Positions 33,001-44,399 of a stretch of 64,000 nt of DNA are shown here, one piece after another (the first letter of the stretch is position 1; each line of letters opens with the position of its first letter). The DNA comes from Homalodisca vitripennis (lineage: Eukaryota > Arthropoda > Insecta > Hemiptera > Cicadellidae), in contig NW_025776837.1 in NCBI RefSeq assembly GCF_021130785.1, positions 1 to 64,000 on the forward strand, read 5' to 3'. The translations under genes were made by a program, and so were the position numbers. The notes beneath the pieces were generated by a model that worked only from the letters and a program-made list of their open reading frames with translations, did no database searches and was not told the origin of the DNA.

Positions 33001-35839
33001 TAATAATTTGTTAAATATGTAGCAATTTTTACCAACATAGTCTTATTTAATGTATATGATATATTTTTCTTATTATTTTCTTTCTTTGTGTTGTCCTTAC
33101 ATTCGTGGTGTGGATAATACAACATTCATGCTTGGCTTGTGTCTATTATTTTGGGGGATGCATTTGATAATATTCCATTATTTATCAAAATCTTCGGTTT
33201 TCAATGGAATTTTGTGTAATCTGTCGATCACTGATTTGATTGCTGCAATTTTTTGGTGATGTGGGTGATTCGATGAGGAAGGAATAACTAAATCTGTGTA
33301 TGTTGGTTTTCAGTAAATTTTTAAATTATGCTTTTAATTTTTTTGGTTAAAGTCAAATCAAGGTAGTTTATTTTCTTCGATTTCACTAGTACAATTTAGA
33401 TTAGGATGGATTTGAAATGTCCATCGAACAAAATAAACTCTATCAAAAATTGTTAAAATTTGTATTATTGTATATTATTAATTTTTTCATTTTGCCTGTA
33501 GATGTTATCAAATTATTATTCTGTACTGGTTCATTAGTTTACAAAATTTACTGAATGAGAAAATGTTCTTACGTAGGTAGTACTGTATACAGGTGGACTC
33601 TGCTGCTTTGGTTTGAATTTCAGGCCTTCCAGATCCAGGAAAATAATCCTGTATGAATACCATTCCTTACTTTTTCTGTTTGTGACTGCCTTGTCCCCCA
33701 GGTGTCAGCTGACAGTTTGTATTAAAATATTGGTATTGATACATATTTTAAACAACTCTCAACTGCTTAAATATTCTGACACCCTCTTAATGTCTCAGAA
33801 ATTACAAAACAATATTCGTCATAAGGAAAGTCCAGATTACTGAAGGTAATGGCTCACAACAAGAGTATTTCTTATAATATAATACCCACTGTTATTATAA
33901 CAATTAAGCTGAAGATAAAAATAAATTTTTTTATAGCTGAACTATTTAACTAACGAAAATCTAAATTGTGCAATAGTTTTAGTTGGTTTTCAGTCTATGG
34001 AATGTCAAAAAGTTGGTCCACTTGTTTTTTATACTCAATTAAATAAAAATACGCGAGACATTTTTTATGACAGGCGAAAACTAGCAACAGTATAATCAGT
34101 ACACTAGTTGTATTCTATTTACAATAAGATAGCGCGAAGATGCATGCTCATTAAAAATCGCAATCCATGTATAGGGCAGAAGGCTAACATTTCCACATAC
34201 GTTGCCTTTTTGCTTAAGTTAGCCTTTTCGTTTTAAAGAGCCATTTGGAAGCAATTGTGGTATATACATATTTTCTTTGCCCAACGCTTTAATATTTTAA
34301 TTTATCATAAAACCTTAAATCGTATTTTATTTTATATTATATCTAGCCTACCACTATCTCTTGCCTTTTTTGTTCGAGTACTTAACGAGATACTACATAA
34401 TATAAGGTAATATAAAGAGTGTTCCTCCTAAACCTATAAAGCAGCATCACGTTGTTTTACATTGAATATATAAACAATAACCTGAAAAATATTCCATTAA
34501 AAACTTGCACATTATGTTAAAACAATCTCGCAGGCACAAAGACTACAACTCTCCGGCTTTTCTTGATGTTAATATTATTGATGTGAAATAAAAATAGAGG
34601 AAAAATAATTATAATCTAGCTCAACGTTTCCAAACATTATGGGTTTAAGCCTAGTATAATACAGAATAATAATTGTATCGTAAAGAGAACAGCTTAATTA
34701 TAATGCATGTCGTAGTGATAAGCGGTAACTAGGCATACATAAATATCATATTCAATAAATGTCACACCGAAGTTTAATATTCACGTAACTAACACGAGGT
34801 ACAGATGTTTCTCCTTATCTCTTTGAGACGCAGCCTGAGGGATCTGTTACCTTACTTCTCTTTGTATCCAGTCAGATGTGTCACATATGGATTTGCCGAT
34901 ATATTTGACTGAAATATATGAATTGAATGCTAAATAGGCAACCGTGTATACGTCTTCTCATGTAACTACAACATGATCGTACATTAGGAATATATTAGTT
35001 CAAATATATTGTGTTTGCTCACTTGAATGCAAATTGGCTTAATGTAATCATACTATTTGCTATTCTTTGTTAATAGGCAATATTGAACTTGCTTAATTCA
35101 TCTGTATGAGGGTATATCTTGAATCTATCAAATGTTTATAAAATGTTAGATTCAAGTTTAGAGTATTATATCAGTCTTTAAATGTTTAGTTTAAGTTAGA
35201 TGGTAACATTGTCTTTAAAGTCTAAAACTAACCTGGGCATCCCACTGTGGCCTGTGCTAGTGTGATTTGTGATTGTGATCCTCATACTTTTGAGTTGTGC
35301 TCGGGACTTGCATCCTTTGCAGTGACAACGCAAAACCACTTTCTTTCCCTTCTTTACTTCCTTTTGTTCTTTATTTTTGTATATATTAATACCTTCTCCT
35401 CCCGACAAAGAGGATAGAGATAGCCTATAACGATGGAAAATCTCCGAATCCTGATATAGTTTAAACCTTCCATCGTTCATAACAAACTTAAAAAGTTATA
35501 ATTATCAAGCGCCTATTTATAGCATTTAATTAATTTATAACTATTTATAGCAGCTTAATCATTGTATAAACGATTGCATGAAAAATATGATTAGTAATTT
35601 TCTGTTCCAGCCGGTCAATAGATAAAGAAACATTTTTAAATATATTATTAGCACTGTTCGAATTACTTGTAAGAAAAAAGAATAACAATATTTACTTCAC
35701 TGTTAGTAATTCACTCTCATTAGTTATTCATGGAATTTTAAATAAAGAGCAGAATTGTTTATTATTCGCTTGGAATTTATGAGCTGTCACATCAGTGAAT
35801 ATAATCCACTTCTGGACCGGAAATGACACCGGAAGTGAA
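30005..35839. other. AT-rich sequence without recognisable genes
   Basis: Several ORFs of 60-94 codons (31654-31890, 33050-33259, 33613-33843, 35196-35480 minus) have low complexity or no recognised domain. Patches at 30345-30560 and 32130-32260 are less AT-rich but unassigned. Confidence 0.5.
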
Positions 35840-35865
35840 TCACAAAATCAGATGAGATTTTGTGA
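35840..35865. other. Perfect small hairpin
   Basis: TCACAAAATC, a 6-nt spacer AGATGA, then GATTTTGTGA: a 10-bp perfect stem. No T-run or flanking gene gives it a role. Confidence 0.5.
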
Positions 35866-36542
35866 CAGTGAGTTCCGCTGGTTCTGTTGGAGACTCGACA
35901 GCTGCTTTTTATACATATTGTGAAAGCTTCATATCCTTTATTATATTATTAGTTTAATTTATTTATGGAATTATTTCCAATTATAACAGCTGAAATTGCT
36001 TGAATATGATATTTGTATTTATGTGTTTCTTTAAATACTTAAACTTAATTCCAGCACAAACTTATTTTTACCTTATAACACCTCTCTATTTTATTACCAT
36101 GAATAGAAAATCATTATTTCGTTATATTAAATCGAAACTAATCAATTTTGTTTGAATTGTTTAAAGATAATAATCAATGCACAATAAATGTAATATTTGT
36201 TTTAAGTTAATCAAACTATTGATTATGGTAGTATAAAGTTAGCCACTTGTATGAACGTATACTTTGTTGCCACAAATGTTTTGTTGACCAAGTTGGAAAC
36301 AATAATGAATCAAAGCAGGTAATGGACGAAACATTGTTTTTATAACAACAACGTTTGATTGTTTAACTTGTTACTGAGATTACTTTTCTGGTTTTAGATT
36401 GTGAGTAACAGATATCGATATTAAGTATCAGTAAAGTAATTCAGACAAGAGAAAATGTACGAGTATAACTGGAGTATAATGTTAAGAGGTTATGAGTTTA
36501 TGCAAAATAGCGTCCTAATAGTCTTCTCTATAATTTGACCAA

Positions 36543-36640
36543 TGTAAAATATTCACTAACGCTTAGATAATTCCCAATTCCCATGGAGTGACATGTACAT
36601 TGTACAGCCATCGACCTCAGTTTTCTTTATATAGAGACGG
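36543..36640 (+). repeat. Dispersed 'CTAACGCT' repeat, copy 2
   Basis: AAAATATTCACTAACGCTTA... CCATGGAGTGACATGTACATT... CATCGACCTCAG, parallel to 4625-4710 and inverted relative to 54530-54600. Confidence 0.45.
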
Positions 36641-36644
36641 GGCT

Positions 36645-38256
36645 CGTGAAAAACTGAAAAGTGTGTCGTTAAACTTGCAATACTACAAATAGTATATTCT
36701 AATTTTAATTTTGGGTAGGTTTAAAATTACAAGTGCTTAAGTTTAAAAATAAAATTCTAAATATAATGTTAGTTTTTCTGTACAAAACCTTGAAATTTGA
36801 AAGTAGGTTGGTGTTAAAGGAATAATTATAAATATATTGGTCGAATGCCATTAATCTCTCTAGATATACTGATTTTATACTACACTAAAACTACTTGTAG
36901 AATTAATATTAAATGTTCTTTTAAAACATAAAATTTAAATTTTATTTTCAATAAACAATTGTTTTATATTTTATTTATGAACTTTAGCTATAAATTTCTG
37001 ATTTTGAGTATTAAATGAAGCTATACTACGGTTATACCTTAAACGTAAAAAACATTTTGAAGTTTAATTTTCATCTTGTAATATCCAAACTTGCAAATTT
37101 AATGAAGCATTTTAGAAGCCAGGACTTACCATATTTGGTAGCAAACTAAGACGTTGTGGGAATAAATTAATTTTTCTTATTTATGGTTCTTACAAATTAT
37201 AGCACTAGAAAGAAGTGAAATATTATTGCTAAATAGTAAAAAATTATCCAAGACATGAAATGTATTTTAAGTAATTATAAGAGTTACGCTAAATTAAGCT
37301 GCAAACTTTACTTTCTTCTCTCGTATTATTGGATATTTTCTGCTTAGGAAAACAAAAAGAAATTAAGTAAGTCGTAGAAGTGGACTCGGAGTAGGCGAAG
37401 ATGGTCCTTTTACAACTTTGGCCCTTCAGTTTTCTTCTCCGGAGAACATCTCTAAAACCCCTTAAGGCTAAACACAATTAAAATAGTTTATGTTTTATAG
37501 TTTCATCTCCTTGTTCCTTATTCACGCGCTTGTAAAGAAAAATAATTACAATTATTAAACTATAACAAAAAGGACAAACGCCACCTTATTGTTCCCTTGT
37601 TCCTTAAATTCCCAAGTGACCTCTATGTTTGAAGACATGTGAAATACTTAACTGTCATCCCAGGATTTTGGTAACAGTGTCGGACATTTCCCACATCATA
37701 AAAAATCAAATTTAGAAATTACAATAAAGTCAGTTGCTTTTCTTAAACTACGAAATAAAAGTAGATATTACAAATTGTGTGTAGAAGATGCTATAACGAA
37801 TCGCAATACTGTAATATGAGTTTTCGTAACAATTATAAACTCTATAGTGAACTCATTCTATAAAATAACCTGCTTATGAATATGAGACAAATTAAGTAAT
37901 GTTATATTAAATATATGCTCTATTATTTTAGATATAAACAATTAGCTCATCACGGAAAGACTGAGCATAAAACCTACTTATTTACTTGAATCAAAATAGG
38001 TTTAGAAATAAAATACTTCCTCATATATTGTAAAAGTAGCAACAGTTCTATAGCAAAAGTTAGAGATAAAAAATTAACTTAATGGCCCCACCTAGACGTC
38101 TTTAGTACAATAACTATAAACTGTAAAGGTGTTACACGACATCTGCTGAAATTACATTCACATACTGAGTAAACCCTCAGCAGGCCAAATGCTTTCCCAA
38201 CTGTTATATTATTTCTTGTGTTAAACGTGTTTAACCAATTTACAGAATGTTAATAA
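36645..38256. other. AT-rich sequence without recognisable genes
   Basis: The minus ORF at 37289-37477 includes a basic stretch (DVLRRRKLKGQSCKR) but nothing I recognise. Confidence 0.5.
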
Positions 38257-38353
38257 ATATATATATATATATATTTATTTTTATTTATAATACTTTTATA
38301 TATAAATATAAACATATATATATAAGTGTGTTTGTGTGTGTGTGTGTGTGTGT
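38257..38353. repeat. (AT)n and (TG)n microsatellites
   Basis: (AT)n at 38257-38274 and (TG)n at 38333-38353, next to the 3' end of the minus-strand LINE. Confidence 0.85.
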
Positions 38354-38362
38354 CGCACACTG

Positions 38363-39420
38363 TCTTTAATTAATCTTTAATTAATTTATTTCCAAATAAC
38401 AACAAATAATTACAATAAATCCAACAGTAATACAATAATTCAAAATAAGGTAAACATTACATAGCATATATAAAAAACATAACATAGCATATACAAAACA
38501 AAAATGATTTGCTCAGGTTGGCCAATTAATTTTACACTTACCAGTTAATTAAAAGTAAAATACAATGAACATTATTTTTGTTGGTTGTTGTTGGAAAATG
38601 AAACCTCCAAGGCAAAGCCTGATTGGAGGAAATAACGTGTACTTATTGGATAAGAAATTGCCGTCAAGTAATACAGGGCTCTATATTCCAGTATCATTGA
38701 CCCAACTCCCTAAGAATTAAAATAGTATATGAAATTTGAATTCTTATAAAAGACATTATTATGAATTATATAAACAATTTAATAAGTAGGCCTCATTGAA
38801 CAATATAATATGAGAGACCTAGTAAAAAAAGTTGTATCTTGAGTTAACAAAATTAACCACTTTAACTAAACGTAAATATCTAGAATATTAACATTAATAA
38901 ATAAAAAATCCGACCTATACTCAAGCACAAGAATTCTTTCACAAATCTCACAATAGAATATCATCAATACGTATCATTATATTCACTAATACAACTATGA
39001 ACATGTACACATACATATTCTCAATACACACATACATTCACATTACACTTGCATATTCACAAAAATACATGCACACACACACCCTTACATACAAATAGTA
39101 TAGAATAATTTATAAAAATCACAGTAATTGTAGAAGTAATTTTTCAACTTTGGATTTCAAATAGCAATTCATTTATATCTTGCACTGTGATTAGCCAATC
39201 TTTGAGTTTTCTAATAAATTTGTGTAAAGTATCCAACATTTTTATTTCATTAGGCAATCTATTGAATATCAGAGGGGCTAAAAAGTTATATGTTTTAGCG
39301 AAAAAGGTTTTTGATGGTCTAGGTACAGCTACATTATCAGAATTTCTTAATTTTCCTTTATATGCATTATAACAATCATGACTATTCCTACTTCTGTTAA
39401 AAAAACCTTCATAACTTTAT
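38363..39420 (-). pseudogene. LINE 3' region with ORF2 C-terminus, minus strand
   Basis: From about 39400 down to the stop at 39144 the minus strand reads SRNSHDCYNAYKGKLRNSDN, then VPRPSKTFFAKTYNFLAPLI, FNRLPNEIKMLDTLHKFIRK and LKDWLITVQDI, the characteristic LINE ORF2 C-terminus (xLFNxLPxxIKxxxxxxxFKxxLKxWL). A 3' UTR of about 780 bp follows, ending near TTAATTAAAGATTAATTAAAGAC at ~38363. The frame is open across at least 80 codons, so it is not very old, but everything upstream of the C-terminus is missing. Confidence 0.8.
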
Positions 39421-39529
39421 AAACATACATATTTCTTATTGGTAATACCTTTAATTATCTAAATATTAAAGATGGTGATAATGATCTGTCTATTGTGATT
39501 TAACCTGTAATTTATAGTAGAAAGTTTGC

Positions 39530-40685
39530 AAACGCGCAAACACTATTATTGTAAGACAGAAATTAACACACTTGTTACGAGCCCTAATTTGAAACTCAAG
39601 AGAATCCAAAAATAAAAAATTACAAAAAAATGCAAACTGAATAACTGTGATTCTACAATACCTTCATCTGTACTAAGTTAATACGGAATAAGATAAACCA
39701 AACAAGCCATTTGTTTACAAGTGAAGTATGGAAGACTGTGCGATTCATGTATGGTAGTGATTCATATTTATATTACAATCTAATTTTCCAAATTATTACT
39801 ACTGTCATGAGTAATATTAATTATATTAAGATTATTAACTATTATCATGTAAACATATACTAAACCAATTAATATAAGTGTTCCATTGTAAAACAACAGT
39901 TTTAACCAAATTGATTAAAATATTTTAAATACAACAATATATTACCTATTGTATGCGTTGTGTGTGTATTAGTGTATTAGTGTGAGTGGGGCGACCTCCT
40001 GCCGCATTGGCCGCATCACCCTTTAACAACCAGAAAAGACAGCATGCAATAGTGTATCATGATTAATCATAGAGTTCCCCAAACCAATATTATTACAGAA
40101 ATATACCTTAATGAAATATATAGTTTTAATACTAAGTATATTCTTGGAAGAAATATGTAAATTTAAGTCTAATATTAGCAGATAAATTCATTTACCTTAA
40201 TATGTTGCGTAGTGGAGAATTATTGCTGTAGTTAAATGTAGTTCTACACGCACGCATACTTTCACACTTTCCCATTCAATCATCACTCATACTTTGTGTG
40301 TTTTGCAACACACGTAGAGTAGTGTTACGTGATTATGTCAAAGAGGGGATTACGTCAAGCCAACGCAGGACCGAAGCCACCTGAAAATAATCAGAACAAA
40401 ACTCTCAAATCATACATATGACATCAATTAGAAGGCTGATTTATTTATAATATCTTATAAAAGAGTCTAATAACAGTCTTGAGATTGGACTAAAACTGTA
40501 GTTTCAGAATGGCATTAAATTTACACCTGAAATGTCCCAAATACTTACGGTACTGTGTCATCTCGCAATGAGGATAAGAAATATAGCCTGCTGAAACATA
40601 ATTTCAAATTAATAATTAAAACATAATTAGTAAAATTAATAAACTAATACTTAGCATAGATAATACTGTAGTTATGTAAATTGAA
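39530..40685 (+). repeat. R-family copy 1, segment S1
   Basis: Matches 56750-57895 over its length with indels: TAACACACTTGTTACGAGCCC, GTGAAGTATGGAAGACTGTG, CGCATTGGCCGCATCACCCT, GCAACACACGTAGAGTAGTG and AACGCAGGACCGAAGCCACC occur in the same order in both. No persistent ORF. Copy 1 resumes with S2 near 44400. Confidence 0.85.
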
Positions 40686-40699
40686 TATATATGTATATA

Positions 40700-40765
40700 A
40701 GTTCCGGTAGCCAAGTTGTCTAAGACGTTGAACTTTGGACCTAAGCAAGAGATAGCATTAAATTT
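40700..40765 (+). mobile_element. Possible tRNA-derived SINE head fragment
   Basis: GTTCCGGTAGCCAAGTTGTC then TAAGACGTTGAACTTTGGAC has the A-box TAGCCAAGTTG and a D-arm to anticodon-arm pattern like tRNA-Leu/Ser. The B-box that should follow is missing, so it is truncated. Confidence 0.4.
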
Positions 40766-40899
40766 TGCTTTTGCACAGAAAAATTAAAAGATAGTATATA
40801 TGATATATTTTAAACTTAGTAGGATTAAGGTTTCTTCAAATGTCTAATGGAAGTATCATTTAAAGAAAAACTATTATACTTTAATAAAACGTCGTGGCT

Positions 40900-41080
40900 A
40901 GGATAAGCTAGGAAATGTACTATTCCCTGTCAGGACGCTGCCAGACCTCAGGAAACGAGCTGGGAATCACTAGCAATCCCTCTCTAATGTCAATACAGCG
41001 CCTCTTTATCACGGACAAAGTGAAGAAACAGTCATTTCTTGTACACATTGGAATAGACATTTGTTCATCCAAAATTCTCC
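40900..41080 (+). repeat. R-family S3 fragment
   Basis: CCCTGTCAGGACGCTGCCAG ... CTCAGGAAACGAGCTGGGAATCA ... TCTTTATCACGGACAAAGTG aligns with 45780-45890 and 59040-59110. It lies out of order between S1 and S2 of copy 1, so it is a separate older piece. Confidence 0.55.
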
Positions 41081-42483
41081 TTTAGTGGGGAAGGGTAAAA
41101 TTTAAGAGATTTTGCATGGAATATTTCTGCCATCACTTAATGTCTCTTAACAAAAGATGAAAATAGTCAGGTGCTGTTCTGGATCTGTGACGTACAAAAG
41201 AAAAGGGAGAAAAACTGTGTATTATCATAATATAGATTCGCAATTTGTAACATGATATACTCTAATAACTAAGCTTGGAGAGAAGTAATAATAGGCCTGC
41301 TAATGTGAAGGGTTAACAATTTAACGCTTAGCACAAAATTGCAATGTAACTAAAATTAATTTCTATGAGTAACGCGCTGAATTCGATTAATTAAAATATG
41401 AACTTATGATCAAGAGAAATAAAGTGCTATATTCGTTTTATAGTTATATTTGTTTAATTTCTGCTCAACTTTGTATTATTTTATACAGCAGCAAAACATG
41501 TATTTGTACTTTCACTTCGGTAATTTTTATAACCTCTACATACATGTACGTAATATGATGTACTCATACAACGTTCACTGTATGCTCCACATCAGACACT
41601 GTTGGAATTTTTGACAATAGGCAATGCTTGTGACGTAATGTTAATTGTGTGCTAAACTAATGTTAATTGCGTGCTAAACTATGTCTGCCATTGTTTTGTT
41701 TTTAAAACACTCTGGAGAAAGTCTTTTTGATGACATATATGGATGAAGTGCAATATTTTATACATTATTTTGTGACTGACTAAGCAATATTAGAATGGTA
41801 ATGAATAATTGAGCTCATGGCGTTTCTTCTATAACAGAATTTAGAAGTATACAATAAACAAGTAAGTAAAAAAATCCTAATACGTAAATATTATATAAAT
41901 AACGGAAACGTCTTCTCTAAGGAGAGAACGAGGTATATCCAGTCAAGAACACGCACTTCATGTCAGTAGGTTAATTTGTTATCGATATATCTTCCTGATT
42001 GATAGGCAAAGCTATTATTCAGTTAATTAAAATCCCAGTTCAATATAACTTCATGTTTAATTCAGTGTTAGTGTTCAAGTCTAGAAACCATTTGATCCAA
42101 CCAGGTTACCTTAATATATTTCATATAAAGGGAGACTCACTTTCGATTACTACTTTAAGATTCTAAAAAACTACTTTTAGATTTGTTCTCTATTTTTAAC
42201 TCAGTAAAAGGCCTGATTATCAAAAGACATAATAAGCGAGATTATGTTTTAATGAGTCGGCACGTTTAAAATAATATACATTAAAATATGAGAAAAGTTT
42301 TAGTTATCAGTGATTTTTAATACGGCCTCACTTCAATTCCTCTAAAGAACAAAGGTTTCTATTTATTGCCTTATTCCGTTGCAAACGATTCAAAGTTTTT
42401 TTATTGTCTCTGAAGTAATGCGTCATATAACGTGTTTAGAGTCCACTGGATTTTGTGACTACGAATATTTATAGGAAAACTAA
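41081..42483. other. Sequence without recognisable genes
   Basis: Contains a 22-bp tandem duplication (AATGTTAATTG(T/C)GTGCTAAACT) near 41638-41681. Nothing else recognised. Confidence 0.5.
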
Positions 42484-42666
42484 GCATATCCTCCTCGGAC
42501 CCAGCGTCCCCTATAGGGGACAATTTTTAAAACGCTACAGTAAACGGTCTGTATGTAGTAGACATTTCCAGATAGTTGCAGTTGTTTCCACTAGAGTTCA
42601 CCTGCATGCAGAAATAGCCAGAATACTATTTCTGCTCAGTCATTGCTTTGTTTTGAGCATTGCAAG

Positions 42667-42709
42667 ATGGCAGACGGACGAGATTACAGGCTACCACGTA
42701 CCTCTCAAC
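42667..42709 (+). CDS. Putative first coding exon of the piggyBac-like element
   Basis: ATGGCAGACGGACGAGATTA... encodes MADGRDYRLPRTSQ plus one base and ends at a consensus donor CAAC|GTAAGT. Joined to the acceptor TTTTTTGCAG|GAG at 43091 it stays in frame (…SQ-R-V-L-D-E-F). The exon call rests on the splice signals and position only. Confidence 0.45.
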
Positions 42710-43090
42710 GTAAGTATTATCTAATAATAAGTAATTGTTAATATTTAGACCTAATAAAAATTAGACATACTAAATAAAGTACGTGTTTCAACATGTGATT
42801 ATTGGTTTTGAGTTTACCTTGTTATTTTAGCCTAGCTGGGCATGCAAAATTTGATGTCCCCTATGTGGGACATTGGGTCTCGGCCATGCCACATTTCTTA
42901 ACATTTGAAAAATTAAAACTGAAACTAATGATAGAAATACTCGACATAACAGTAATGTACTGTTAAACAATTATTAAATATACTGTTAATTATTGTTTAA
43001 CATTTTTAGTGGTTATATTTTCAATGGTTTACAGGGGGTTATTGAAATAATATTGTTTAGATAACTCGGTAACAACAATTTTTTTTGCAG

Positions 43091-43684
43091 GAGTTTTGGA
43101 TGAATTCTGCACTCGTCAGGGATTCAAATGTAGACGTTGGTCAAAGCAGGAGAAGAGATACATTGATGTGGATAGGCCGAACATAGTTTTACAGTACAAC
43201 GCCAAAATGGGTGGCGTTGACCTCTTTGATCGCATAATTTCTTACTACCGTCTATCAGCAAGAACAAAAAATGGACAGTACGTCTGACTTTTCATATGAT
43301 AGACTTTGTTGTTGCTTCCGGTTGGATAATGCGAAGGCGGTATGATAATGCTGAACAAACCCCAAAGAAGGATAGAATGGACTACCTCGAATACAGAACC
43401 GATCTAGCGTACCATCTGATTCACAACCAAACACCAGAGGAGGACATCGATGAAGTGGATACTTTACCACTGCCAGTACCGTCAAAAAACACGTCAACAT
43501 CCCTCTTGACATCCAAAGGAAGACCGCAGCGAAGCACATGCCCATGATACCAGACAACAAGGATCACCGCTGCAGATTTCCAGGTTGCGATTCAAAAAAA
43601 GCTAGGATGCAGTGCAGCACATGTAAGGTTTTCCTGTGCCTGAATAGTGCAAGAAACTGTTATAAAGTTTTCCATGAAATGTAG
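43091..43684 (+). pseudogene. piggyBac-like transposase C-terminal region with two frameshifts
   Basis: The first frame reads CRRWSKQEKRYIDVDRPNIV then LQYNAKMGGVDLFDRIISYY; MGGVDxxD holds the third catalytic Asp of piggyBac transposases. Loss of one A in the A6 run near 43265-43270 shifts frame to FHMIDFVVASGWIMRRRYDN and YLEYRTDLAYHLI (to 43547). A second shift near 43525 leads into HRCRFPGCDSKKARMQCSTC and KVFLCLNSARNCYKVFHE, the C-terminal Cys-rich zinc-binding domain, ending TAG 43682-43684. The order matches full-length piggyBac proteins. Inactive by deletion and frameshift. Confidence 0.88.
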
Positions 43685-43944
43685 AGAACTAATGCAATAT
43701 CCATTACTATCAACCTGTTTTATTTTGTAATAATGTTTATTGTTTCAGTTTGTATACCATTGATTTTTTGAGGTTGGCCGGGACCCAATGTCCCTTATAG
43801 GGGACATGCTTGATTTCATACTGAGGCCTAAATAAAAATTTTGAAAAAAATAATATGAGTTTCTTGATTTATTTGCAACCAAAAAATCATATTAGTTTCC
43901 AAAAATTATTATCAGGGGATGTATGGGTCCGAGGAGGATATATT

Positions 43945-44399
43945 TTAAGTGAAAACTATATCTTAGCCTCAAAACACATAAACCCTACATAACAAAACTC
44001 TCAATTGGGAAAATTCCAAAACAATAAAATAATCTGTTACAATTAAAAACAATAGTGACACATATAATTTATAACACGTTTATTTTATGTAAGTCCAGTC
44101 ACTTAGATAGAAACCCTTTGTTCAGAACATTTAGATGTTACTTTGGTAGTTAAAAAACTATTTTGTGAATCAACTGGTGTTTGGTTTTGATTTTGCTTTG
44201 GTCAGTTGCATCTTTTATCCTTTTGTAAGTTGACATTACTTATGCTCATCAATTTTAAAGGAAATTACTGTGAGTACAAAGAAAAAGTAAGAATGAGAAG
44301 ACCAAGCCTGAAAGATACGCATAATAAAGATTTTAAAACCGTAACAACGTTACATTAAAAACAACCAATCGTCAGAGTCAGAAATTAATGTCAAATCAG
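43945..44399. other. Sequence between the piggyBac-like element and R copy 1 S2
   Basis: Not matched in the other R copies, so it belongs to the material inserted between S1 and S2 of copy 1. No gene. Confidence 0.5.

Larger units (their letters stand above)
42484..43944 (+). mobile_element. piggyBac-like element, internally deleted (~1.46 kb)
   Basis: Ends carry inverted TATCCTCCTCGGACCCA (left 42487-42503; right inverse 43924-43940). The right flank is TTAA (43945-43948), the target of piggyBac; the left flank CTAA (42480-42483) is one base off. The interior holds a 5' exon and the C-terminal coding part of a piggyBac transposase, but not the region with the first two catalytic Asp residues. 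Three copies of a palindrome, GTCCCCTATAGGGGAC, lie at 42506-42521, 42856-42871 and 43790-43805. Confidence 0.8.

Noticed and set aside
33050..33259. Hydrophobic 69-residue ORF as a membrane protein
   Set aside because: T-rich, low-complexity sequence gives hydrophobic codons by composition alone.
35196..35480. 94-residue minus ORF with CHCKGC
   Set aside because: No family recognised and no splice or repeat support; probably chance.
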